Shown one piece after another: positions 1-11,701 of a DNA stretch of 64,000 nt (its first letter is position 1; every line of letters begins with the position of its first letter). The DNA is taken from assembly GCF_030272615.1 (NCBI RefSeq), contig NC_081405.1:572788252-572852251 (forward strand), read 5' to 3'. A model generated the notes under the pieces. The model did no database searches and was not told where the DNA came from. It worked only from the letters and a program-made list of their open reading frames with translations. The stretch comes from Cryptomeria japonica. Lineage: Eukaryota > Streptophyta > Pinopsida > Cupressales > Cupressaceae. The position numbers and the translations under genes were made by a program.

Positions 1-465
1 CGAAACCCTAAATTCTGCTTTTTTTCTTCATCTCTCATATCTTGAGTTAGATAGCTCTGATTTTTGCACCGTTGGTGGCGTTGGAATTGTGATTCAACTC
101 TCTTCCTTACCAAATGTTCCATGATACGCTTCGATCTTGTTGTGAGCATTTTTCATCACCTTTTTTCACAATTTGATGTGGTAAACATGATACCCTATTT
201 CACCTCACTAAATTAGCAAGCCAAAACAGGGGGACATATAGCTACCCACAAATTTCATCACTTCCCTAGTAAGAATTAGGTGATTTTGTTATTTTATCTA
301 ACATGTGCTTTTGTAGGGTGTGGTTCCTAATAGTGTACTGCAGATACCGCTAGGGGCTTCGTTCGACACCTTATGGATATATCCTTTTTCATGAAATGTT
401 TACTTTTTTGTACTTTAGCTTGCATATTCATGTAGTGTCATATGACCTCTAAAGTGGGGGCTAAA
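1..465 (+). mobile_element. 3' internal end of a Ty3/gypsy element with polypurine tract
   Basis: Non-coding tail just upstream of an LTR. It ends in AAAGTGGGGGCTAAA directly before TGTAGCATC. The same arrangement (AAAGTGGGGGATAAA then TGTAGCATC) precedes the 3' LTR at 25355, so this is the plus-strand priming tract of a related gypsy family. A 'ggggcttcg' block upstream also resembles the corresponding part of that element. No coding region is readable here; the rest of the element lies left of the window. Confidence 0.7.
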
Positions 466-2111
466 TGTAGCATCGTAAATTGTACACCCTCAATTGGGTG
501 GTATTATTCCACACTTAGGTTAGCACCCGCCTTAGTTTGTTTGCATCTTGCATTTCAAATTCCCTTTAAACATTTATTTAATTAATTTAATTAAATCTAA
601 AGTCTTCTCTTATCACCCTACACATCATAAAATTGGGCCCTTTACTCTAAGTGTACCCCTTTTTTATTTTATTCTCCCAATTAATCATTTCATCAAATAT
701 CCTAATTATGTCCTTTTTCGACCTTTAAGGCCTGATTTCACATATCAAAATGTCGTAAAATTCCACAAACTCTTGAAATTCGCTTTAAAATCACAATATG
801 TTACTTCCTCAAAAATTTGGTGAAAAGTTGGTAGGACAGTGTGTTCGGACCATGTTGGTACCAACATGGTCCTGACTTTTTCTCCCCGAATTTTTGGATC
901 ATGTTTTCACGGTATTTTAATATTCAAATCCAAGAGATTGTCACAAAATATCATTTCTAAGTCTGCCTATGACTCAAAACAAAGTTAGGGTCTCCTACAT
1001 AAACCCTTTCTTTCCTCATTTGAAGATCTAAGATCTAGCGATTGAAGGAGCTTCTTATGCAGCGAAAGTACAGGTTATGTGAAGTCTACAACATTGAATC
1101 AAGAATTCATCAATCATCTTCAACAACAATTAGGAGCTTTGAAGACATTGAAGAATAATAAGAGATCACCGACTTTTGATTGGCTTGTACCTCTCCCTTA
1201 GGGTTTGGTATGGTTTCATGTTATTTTCATGTCTTTGTATGAGCTTCAAAATATTCAGTTTCAGATTTACATTCATGCTTTAGATCCATTATTGCACTTG
1301 TGGTTTGAAGCATTTACATTCACATCTACATTTACAATTATTTAGGGTTTGCTCTCCAAGGCGTAGGGTAGAACTCTAGATTTACTTTCTTGTTCATTTA
1401 GGATCTTGCATACACACAAGATTCTTGCACACACATTTTTGTTATATTATCGGCTATTTATGGAGGTGGAAATCACCAAAACAAGGGGTTTGACTAAGGC
1501 AAAACCCTATATAGCCACCTAGACACCCTTTTTCAAGTTGCAAGTGCAGGTACAAGAATCCGACAGACGCACAAATTTCAGGACCGACAAAAGACACATA
1601 GACAGTCTCAGGGCCAGAATATGATCTCAGATATCAGAGACAAGGGAGTGGTGCGCCCTGGTCCCCAAGGTTTTGCAGTTTCAGGTGCTAGATCTGCATA
1701 CCAGACCCTCAGGACCTTAGATCCAGAAGATCAACTTTCTTTTAGTAGAGGGACAAGGGCACTCGATGCCTTAGGATCTGCTAATTCTACACTAGTTTTA
1801 GCAGGAGGTGCACCTCTAAATCCATTTTCCAGCTTTGCTTTCCATCTCTCAGTTCTAGTTTGTGCAAAATTTGTATTTTTAATTTAGTGTACTTTGTTTA
1901 TCATCTCCTAGTTAGTTGATTGTTGCATTTCATTTTACACATCTACTCCTCATTTACAACAAAGGAAAAACCCTAAGAGATATTCCTTGAGTCTCTCTTC
2001 CTTGCAAGAAGTAGTTAAAGTGAACTATCTCCTGAGGCTCTTTTGTATTCCACTGTGTGTACATGAGAGTGGGATTAGGTTTTAGTTACTTGGTTCCATT
2101 TTTATGCATCA
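466..2111 (+). mobile_element. gypsy 3' LTR (right end uncertain)
   Basis: Starts TGTAGCATCGTAAATTG immediately after a polypurine tract and shares its start and general layout with the LTRs at 18218 and 25355 (U3 palindrome, then a GC-richer R-U5 part near 1560-1740). It looks longer than the 1.1-kb relatives. The right end was placed at a CA dinucleotide and could be 50-100 bases off; no target duplication could be tested because the left end is outside the window. An 88-codon open frame at 1621-1887 lies in the U5-like part and is probably chance. Confidence 0.6.
847..872. repeat. 26-bp perfect palindrome in LTR U3
   Basis: The half-site GGACCATGTTGGT is followed at once by its exact reverse complement. 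A related imperfect inverted repeat sits in the U3 of the LTR at 18218 (18378-18404). Confidence 0.9.
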
Positions 2112-3547
2112 CAACCATATTTTAAATAAATATACATTAATAGATTAAAAATACCACCAAAATGAGAGAGGAGCTATCCTTCCAGCCACTTGTTGTAATT
2201 GAGACAAAAAAAAATTTCCAACGAGTATTGAAACTGAAAAAAATACTCCTCCATTTGCAAGTTATGGTGAAAACAACATTTTGTCCCCTTAAAAGCACTT
2301 TCAATTAAACTCATATGCAACTAACTATTACAAAAAATATTAAAATGGACATGAATTAGTAACATTTAATGTTTGAGGTAGTCAAATGGAATGCTAATAT
2401 TGATATTTTGACCGAGTCAAATAGTAGAGAAGGAAAGATAGACCATGTTTGCCAAGCAACTAAAAAAGTGTGAGTTGGCACTAGTTAGAAAGCAAAAACG
2501 ACACCTAAGTGGGATTTTGGTTGAAACTTTGACTAAAATATGCCAATAAAAGTTGTGCCAAAGTTATGCTTGATCAAATATATAACACAAAATAGAACTT
2601 GTTGGAACTCCATAGCGTTGGCGACGTTGGAGAGGAAGAGGCTGATTTTGCTAGTTAAATTGACCAAATCTCTTTTCCAAGTGCTAGTTGTAAAGCTGCT
2701 GCAAACAAGTAGAACACAAACTTGCAACAAATAAATCCCTTGCCAAAAACAAAGGCCACTCTAATATGCTAGCAGCCAAATCAAAACATCATTGGCTAAA
2801 GGAGTTTTGTTAGTAGAAATGCCAATAAATCAAGCAAATATCTGATTTCCAAAATAAAACAAAACAACTGATTTCCCACACATAGGTCAGTGTAATTCCT
2901 CCAAAGGAAATAACCTACAAATTACCAATAAAGGCTTTATCAAAAAAATAGAAAGTATATGACTTGGTGGAAATAAAGAAGTGGTAGACCTATATAATGC
3001 TGGAGTTAGCATCCTCTTTGGAGGAAATAGTTGTGTGCTAGAATTTAGATGTAAACTCCCATCAAATATTCTTGTGTTAGCATAAAATATTGTCCAAAGA
3101 ACAACAAATAGATCAAATGCACTAAAAGTAATAGTTGTAGTAGTCACGTCAAGATTCGATATATCTTTATGCAAAATGAAAGTCACTTTGACCAAGCAAA
3201 AATGTTGATAGGAGTTGCTGAGGACACTGTGGGAAAAAAAACAAAAAAACAATAGAGATGATGTGTGGGTCAATATATATACACTTTAATTGAAAAAATG
3301 CAGATGGATAGAGGGTATATTGGCCCTCTGCTTTTTTTTCCCCCAAATTTTTACCATTTTTATGTATGAAATTGATTTTAATGTATTCATAAAAAAAATG
3401 AAAAAATATGAAATATACCAAAAAATGAAGTATTGATCTTCTTTTCTTGGATCTCCTAAACATGATAGTGGCATCCAATCAGATTGAAAAACTCTTGACA
3501 ATGGTAGGTGCAAAGATTCACTCAAATGGGAAGCATTTCACTTGCAT
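2112..3547. other. unassigned AT-rich DNA
   Basis: No gene recognised. Open frames of 64-128 codons occur on both strands (for example 2533-2730 and 2887-3273 on the minus strand) but show no motif, overlap one another and look accidental. Part of 2900-3547 may be internal sequence of the minus-strand element whose PBS and LTR follow. Confidence 0.5.
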
Positions 3548-3560
3548 GGCTCTGATACCA
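3548..3560 (-). other. primer-binding site, initiator-Met type
   Basis: On the minus strand this reads TGGTATCAGAGCC, the common plant copia/gypsy PBS complementary to the 3' end of initiator tRNA-Met. It lies 3 bases inside a candidate LTR end, so it marks the 5' end of a minus-strand element whose body is lost or unrecognisable. Confidence 0.75.
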
Positions 3561-3563
3561 TAT

Positions 3564-3990
3564 TGGAGCAACCAAGATTATCAAGCAAGAACTGAGAGAA
3601 ACTTCCACAAAAGCCTATTCCACATTAAAGCCAAAATATACAAAGAGATTATGAAAATGTACAAAGAGACTTGCATATATAGGCAAGGGTGTGAGAATGA
3701 GATGGCACAAACCCACTATGGGTAACCTTCAAATGTGAACAACAAATGTACATGTGGGCACGGTGATGGACAAATGTCTCAAGCCTCCCATAAGGTGAGG
3801 AGACAATATATTAAACCTCTAATGAGGTGAGATGTCTAAGTGACTAAACTCATGTGTGAACATGTGGTGAAATAGAAAAGTGTCTCACCTATGAAGTGAA
3901 CGTAACCTTTAATATTATAACTAAGCTAAACCTAGCCACCGTGTGTAACTTAAGCCTAGGTGTGGGTTAAGTAAACCCTACACTTTAACA
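3564..3990 (-). mobile_element. candidate 5' LTR of a minus-strand retroelement
   Basis: About 427 bp. Read on the minus strand it starts TGTTAAAGTGTAGGG and ends TTGGTTGCTCCA, followed by the PBS. A TATA-like CCTATATATGC (minus strand, about 3675-3683) is placed as in U3. No partner LTR was found, so the right boundary rests only on the TG...CA rule and a plausible length. Confidence 0.5.
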
Positions 3991-5139
3991 AATATAAGGG
4001 ACAAAAATGATACAAAAGTATTAAATGAAAGGAATAGGTCTAATTTGAAACCTCCCATTGAAATCACACACCTTATGAGTTGCAAAAGAACATCATTTAA
4101 CATATGTGAGAAAAAAGGTCTCACAAAATTGAATTCAATAATTTTCCATTGTATAAGAATTAAATGCGAGTCTTATCTTTATTTAAACAAAACCTTAATT
4201 ATTATAATATTCTCCTTAAGCAATATAATTTGTTTATCAACTTATTTTTAATTGTTACAATTACATCAATATTCCTAAACTAAATCTAAGTAACTTTAAA
4301 ACTTACTCTCATTCTAATTTTTAAATAATTTGTACCTTGTGCAATGATATTGTATGATTATTTTATATAAACACAATCACTAATTATTATCCCCCATTAT
4401 ACCTATCATCTTTATTACATCATGCCACGTGCATATTCAATCATTGAAGGGTACTTATTTTAATTGAAACAAAAACACATTTGAAATTTACTCAATTATC
4501 ATGCCTAAATTTTAGGGCAGGTGTTAAAGACTATTTAAGCTTAAAATAGTTTTATTTGCTGAGAGAATAGAACATTGAGTAGAGTATGAGATCCACTAGT
4601 TTCCTAACCAACTAAAAACCAAGCTTTGATAAGTTGTTAGGATTCTTTCTTTATAGTAAAGAAAACATACTCAATCGAGGTTTTGGTAGGTTTGGTCATT
4701 TCTTTTTGCTCTAAATAGTTAGACCATTACTTATTTTTTTTTAATTTGAAGTATTTTAAAATTTTTAGTTAATAATATTAGGGTAGTGGATATATTAATT
4801 AATTTTGAAGTAATTTATATAGCAGTTAAGGGAAAGGCATCCTGTTGGAACTTTCAGTAATTTTTCAAGTAATTATGTTGTCTTGAATAATTTTTTCACT
4901 ACTGTCCTAAACACAAATTCATATACCAATTTCATCAATATGATTAATTTAATATGTTTTCTAGCTAATAATCCCATAACATGATGTAAATTAACTAGTA
5001 ACAAACCCCATCCTTAATTTATTATTACCCTACCTTTCTAAAAATGCCCATGTATTATTTTGTAAACCATCCTAAGGGCATTTTCCCAATTTTCTCTATA
5101 TCAAAGGATCTATTCATTGCAGTATTATGTGTCCCGCAA
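3991..5139. other. unassigned AT-rich DNA
   Basis: No gene, LTR end or repeat recognised. The 68-codon frame at 4045 has no motif. Confidence 0.5.
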
Positions 5140-5930
<791 letters not shown>

Positions 5931-6144
5931 CACACGAAGGAATTAAATGTAGAGAAGACCTCGAAAGATGCCATTAAAGGATGAATTTTAGCTGATAATT
6001 TTCATTCCAAGCTGCAGAATTGTGAGGATTAAGCCTTGCTGTAAGAAGGGATGAGCTAAAATCAAGCGCTGCGAACTACAAGTAAGTACCAAGTTACTTC
6101 TCAAATTCCCACAGTTGCAGAAACATTTGAATTTTCTGTAAAAA

Positions 6145-9100
6145 ATGCCTAAGAGAAAACATGAAACCAAGGAAGAGGAAAATTCCAAGAAGGATGAGAA
6201 TATGGAGAAAAAACCTTGGATAGTAAACCCAGCTAAGAGACCCATGCAAAAATCACTGCTAGATTCATTACCCGGCTCTATGGACACATGCACTAAGAAT
6301 GTCTTTAAAGACAAAATGGAGGGTTGTAGGGATGCTGTGATTCTCATTGTAGGGAGGGATTTGTTCTAGTACTTTTACAAGAACAAAAATGAGAAAGGGT
6401 CCTGTGTCAAATCCCTGGACATATGACATTGGAAAGTTAGTTGTGCCAAATGTGTTTGTAGATATTGAATTGATTCAGCTACTCAGAGATAATTACCACC
6501 CTGTCATTAGAAATATTAGGATGCGAAGCGGAAACCCTCTGTTGGTCATTTCAAAATCAACTATTTCCGAATGTTTTATGTTGAACAAATAGGCCCTCAC
6601 TAAGGTTGACCTTGATAAATTTGCCATGGATTATAATAGGTTGTATAGAACATTCATAAAGGATGAGCTCCCGTCTTACAAAAAAAATGTCTTAAACAAC
6701 CAATCCTTGGTAATCACAACTGCTGAATCCTTCCTTGTGGATGAATTCCTTTGGTGTTTTTAGAGAACATACTTTGCTTTGTGTCAAATATTAGGGGAAG
6801 ATGCTAGAACCAGGATGCCTATTTCTATGATGTACATGGCCATGAGGATACAAAATCCCGAGGTAAACCTCGAATTTAACTTTGCATCTGTGATTGAGAA
6901 GAAGCTACATTAGTAGTTGGTAGCCTGAAAAATAGAAGAAGAGTAATGACTTTCACCATTACTCCTTGTTATGTCATTTGATATTGTTCCAACATAAACA
7001 AGCCTTTGCTCAAAAACTAAAGTTAGGAGTAATGGATGATAAGGAAAATAGGCTACCAACACAACTATGGTATTATTTGTGGGATAAAAGGTGTAAGGAT
7101 GCTAAATATAAGGTTTTTCATGATTCTTTTGTTGTTACTATTTTTGGTGATTTTAATCATTTAGTGGAGAGACTATCACGTGATATAAGAGAGTACTGAG
7201 GCTATTGGCCTATGACCTTGAAAAGGGTCATACTCATAATTTTGCTGATTTATTCCACATGGGAGAGAACACCATCATTAGGGTGTACGGTTGCCCCCAA
7301 ACCCCCATCTACTGCCTATGTTTGTACCAGATATACTTGCTTTCTCAGAGTTTATGTGGCAGATGATTTGGTTGGACAAGGAGTTGATTGCATTGAGGAG
7401 GAAGGGGATGCTTTTACTTCATTGTGTTTTGTTTGTGAAATTTTCCATTGGATCCAACATGTTAAAAAGGTTGAAGAGTTATTTGAAAGTTAATTACTTA
7501 TTGAAATCTGGTAAGGAGAGAATGTGTGACCTTGAGAACCACATTGGTTCTACTATCAAATCTGTTACACATGAAGTATTGAAAGAAGAAGACTTAATCA
7601 TAAATCTCACCTCATATGGGGATATTGTGCAAATAAGAAAAAGGAATATTATAAGGAGAGTGGAAGAAGAAAAGAAGAAGAAAGATCCAGATTTTCTTAG
7701 GCTTTATAATGAAAAAACTAATGAATTGAAGATAATTGAGTTATGCCTAAATAATCTTGAGAAGATATATGGAAAATTGGCAGGTGGCGGATCCCCACCA
7801 AAAAAGGCCACTATTCCACTAAAGAAACCCCCAGGGGTTGAAATACATGAAGTATCGGATGATGAATTGAAGGAGGAGGCTTCTCTTCCTTCCCTTTCCA
7901 CTACAAAACAACAAGTGCATGATCCAGAGCCCCTAGTAACTTATGATGAATCAGAAGGAGAGGGTGATACATAGGAAGCTGTTAGTGCTTTAAAAGCCTT
8001 GAAAGGAGATGTCACAGAACAGTCACAAGCTGATTGCCCCAAGAACTGTGAGGAAACACATGGTTATGAAGCCTAGGTGACAGATGAGGTTGTGAACACT
8101 GTTGATGAAAGGACATCAATTCCCATGAGATTCTTAAATGATGATTAATTCATCAATACTCCAGAATTTAAAGATTTTTGGTTGAAAATGAAAATAAAAT
8201 AATTTTAGGAGTGGAAGAAGTTGAACCTCATGGGTGTGGATGAATCCAAGAATGAGGAGATTGTAGCTCAGAATTTTAAAGAAATGAAGATTGATGAAGT
8301 GCAAGTCAGTCCCGATGAAGCTAGGGAGATGGTATTGAAAAGCAACATGCTAATTGTACCCGAACTAACTATAAAACAAATGTTCTTGTTAGACCAAGTA
8401 AGGCAATAGGAAGACCCAATACTAGTGGCTGAATTTGATTTAGAAGAAGGGGTAAGTGGGATAGGGTATAACTCTAAAATTAATGTGCTGGCTACATGAG
8501 TAAGTTCCAAGAAAACTAATAAGGCCAAGCTTGTTGATTTAGTGCAAGAAGCAAAAAGAAAATCTATTTTGAAAACTATGAAAGATACTTCTCCATTGGA
8601 AGCTACCACTATGACTATGCACTAGACCATGTTTACAAGAGATGCGGTGAAGCATATGCAATAGAAAATAATTTATCTTGAAAAGGGCCAGGTGGAGATG
8701 AATGATGAAATAAATAAACTGTATATTGAAAAGGATATGTGGAAAAGGAAGGTAGAAGAACTAGGTTAGCAACAGAGCAAGGCCATCATCCTACATAAAA
8801 GCACACCCTCTCATCCGATTGACAGCACAAGGAGTAATGGGGATTGGGAGGAGGAGATGAAAAGATATGAGAAAGAAATTCAAGATTTAAAAGTCACCAA
8901 TGAAGGAATTGTGCAAAAGGTACCTGAACAGTTGTGTGGCACTTTTGAGAAAATATTGACCCACAAAGTTAAACTGGTGATGGTAAAGCTGGATGAGGTA
9001 CACAAAGGCTATGAGGTCCTTGTTGAAATCACAAGAATGTTTGTAGAGGATAAACCCAAATTGGAGGCATTATCAAAAAGATGGCAATCGACATACCTCA

Positions 9101-9716
9101 CTTTGGTCACCATGTGTAGAGTAACTCAGAGAGATCCAGATACTCCTTCTCTGATAAGGGAAACTGAGAGAAAAGTGCATACCATTGTCGAAGAACTGAA
9201 ATATATTGTTTGAGAGGAACAAAAGATTAGGGGCAAAATTAATGCTTTCCATACTATCCGACATTGGACAATCCCACCAATCACTGATAAAGATCAACAT
9301 ATAAGGAGCTTTGAAGATTAGGGGATTGATTATTAATCAATTGGTCCATAAGATTATGGTGCATATGAAAGAAGAAAAAGAGATGAATGTGAAAAAAAAT
9401 TAACATATTTATGGATCGGATCATAACGTTGGATGCAGGATATGCAAAATGTGTCACAGAAGTAAGGGCATTAATCGACAAAAAATGGATGGATCACCTC
9501 ATCAACATGCCCGTTATCCAGGATTTCAAATGACTGAGTGATTATGAATTTTATCAATGGGAAAAAAAATATTTAAAGGATGCTAGAGTCTGAGGAGATA
9601 TGGATAGAAGCCTGTGAGTGTGAAGACTGCCTAGTTAAAAGTAGAACCTTGCCAGACCCATGGGTCACGGTTTCCTACTCGTATAATCCTGATAATGGGT
9701 TTGTTAATACTCTCTG
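6145..9716 (+). pseudogene. large broken coding region, unidentified
   Basis: A chain of plus-strand reading frames that together look like one protein of roughly 1,150 residues. It starts MPKRKHETKEEE (Lys/Glu-rich, nuclear-signal-like) and runs through 6389-6960, 6966-7250, 7291-7974, 8221-8760 and 8857-9213. The last readable part, near 9590-9716, contains EACECEDCLVKSRTLPDPW. From 7291 to about 9300 all pieces share one frame and are separated only by stops. Most stops sit where Gln or Trp would fit (TAG for CAG, TGA for TGG), as in 'LH**LVA*KIEEE' near 6910. At least three frame changes lie earlier. The second half is charged and coiled-coil-like (KEIQDLKVTNEG, RRVEEEKKKKD). I recognise no family. 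It could be a dead host gene or an extra ORF of an old transposon; no TSD, LTR or inverted repeat was found around it. Confidence 0.6.
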
Positions 9717-11237
9717 ACCTTTCTACTTTCCTTATTATGTTTTATTTCCTTATGTTGTTAAAATGTTCAAAAGACCTTCATCTTTTAATTAGTTTTAAGC
9801 AAATTAGTTATGAAAAGACATATTGTAACGATTTGAAGCTTGTTGCTTCTCCCCATTATGTATATAAGGGAGAAACCAAGACTGATAAAAGATAGAATAG
9901 AACATAGAAAATACTGAAGAATAAGAAAACACTACATAAATTTTGTATCTCATTATAGTGGCAATATGATACAAGGCTCCAAATTTTTTGGCTCAGTTAT
10001 TTGTCGATTATCATAGATAAAACATTGTGTGATTGTCTCCAATTGCTTTTCCTTCTTACATGTTTAAATCAATTATCAAAATTTATTTTGATTTATCAAA
10101 GCATCTCTTACTGTTTTGTGTGATTTAATTGATTGGGTTATGTAAGGCAGGATTGAAAATCCATTTGATTGAATTACAACAGTTGGAAGGTAGTGAGTGG
10201 TTTAACAAGAAGAATCATATAGTGTTACATTCTTGCATGTTTATACAAGGTATAAACACTATTAATGTCAAATGACTTGAATGAAATCAGAAGTAGGATC
10301 AAACAAATTTGTAGCCTTGAATGAGGCACTGATAATAAACATGTAAATAATTTTGTTTGAGGTTGTAATTTCTATTTATTCATTTTTGTTTTGAAGAAGT
10401 AAGGTAGAAGTAGGAGAACATAAAATATTCGTGCTTCAAGTAATTGTGTTATACTAAGTGAATCTAAACAAAGAAATAAGAGAAACTATAAATATGCTAA
10501 ATCTTAAGGTACATCCACCTAGGTCCTATAGAGCCAGAAGAACAGAATATATCTCTTAATAAGAGAATCTTGTTCGTTGGGCAAGTCAATTATTGAACCT
10601 GATCATAGAACTTAGCACATTCTTAGGGTTTTATAATCTGTTGATTTGGGAACCAACACATCTCATGCACGTCTTTCAATTTATATGACAATATTAAATA
10701 GATATTTTGTTCATGACTGTGAAATAGTAGTTGAAAGGAAAATTATTAAAACAAGATATTTATTTTTTAATTTTAAAAATAAAATAATGTAATTCTAAAA
10801 GTGAATAAAAATTCTTATATATTAAATAAAACATTTTAAATTAAAATAAAATATTTTCTTAAGTAAATTAAATAATTTTTGAAATAAAATTAAAATAAAT
10901 GATATAAAATAAATATAAGATATTTTTTAAGTCTCTTTGATAATGATAATAAAAGAACCGATTCTTCAAAACTCAAAAAATAAATGCAATGTAAACATCT
11001 ATGGTTCAAGATGCATTATTAAAAATGAAGATGGTAATTTGATCATAAAACAAAAGAAATTTAAAATGGCATTGACAATGAAAAAAATATTCAAGTTCTT
11101 ATCATTGGTCTACAATTTTGCAATATTTACCATTGCAAAAAAAAAAAAAGGAACCAAAGTTAATTCATTGATTATTATTAATGTAGTTAAAAAAACATCA
11201 TCTAAATTGAAAATCCAACTTTCTCTTACATGTGTCA
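9717..11237. other. unassigned AT-rich DNA
   Basis: No gene recognised. A TATA-like 'tatataaggg' occurs near 9860, in a stretch that resembles a promoter or LTR U3-R boundary, but no matching LTR copy is in the window. The rest is very AT-rich with homopolymers. Confidence 0.5.
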
Positions 11238-11393
11238 GCCCTCTTTTGGATATGTTTGAACCATAAACTACATTTATAGAGAATTTACTATTAAGTCAAT
11301 ATTTTTGCTAGTTATGCCCTCTTTTGATATGTTTGAACCATAAACTACATTTATAGAGAATTTACTATTGAAGTCAATATTTTTGCTAGTTAT
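11238..11393. repeat. tandem duplication, 2 x 78 bp
   Basis: Unit one (11238-11315) and unit two (11316-11393) both start GCCCTCTTTTG and end GCTAGTTAT. They differ by only a couple of single-base indels, so this is a recent local duplication. Confidence 0.9.
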
Positions 11394-11701
11394 GCCGCAA
11401 AAATGAAAGACCATTGTTTTATAAACTTTAATTCAATCCCTAAACTAGTTTTAAGTTCAATTTGAAATCATAAGGGTGGTACTCAAACATGGAGATGCCT
11501 ATATCATTATTTATTATCTAATATATGTCTTTGAGGATATATAGTTATATTCATTATTGAGGAGGTTCGTTTGGCTTGTGCCAAAAACAAGTTTTTCAAT
11601 TTTATTTTTTTTTGGGTTAGGATCAAAGATCTTTTTGATCTTTTCGATGTAGCATTAGTGATTATATGAATAATATTTTTCAAGATTTCAAGGGGCATTT
11701 G
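11394..11701. other. unassigned flank of the solo LTR
   Basis: No feature recognised apart from the left target-site copy ATTTG at its right end. Confidence 0.4.

Noticed and set aside
1621-1887. 88-codon ORF in the first LTR
   Set aside because: Lies in U5-like LTR sequence and the related LTR lacks it.
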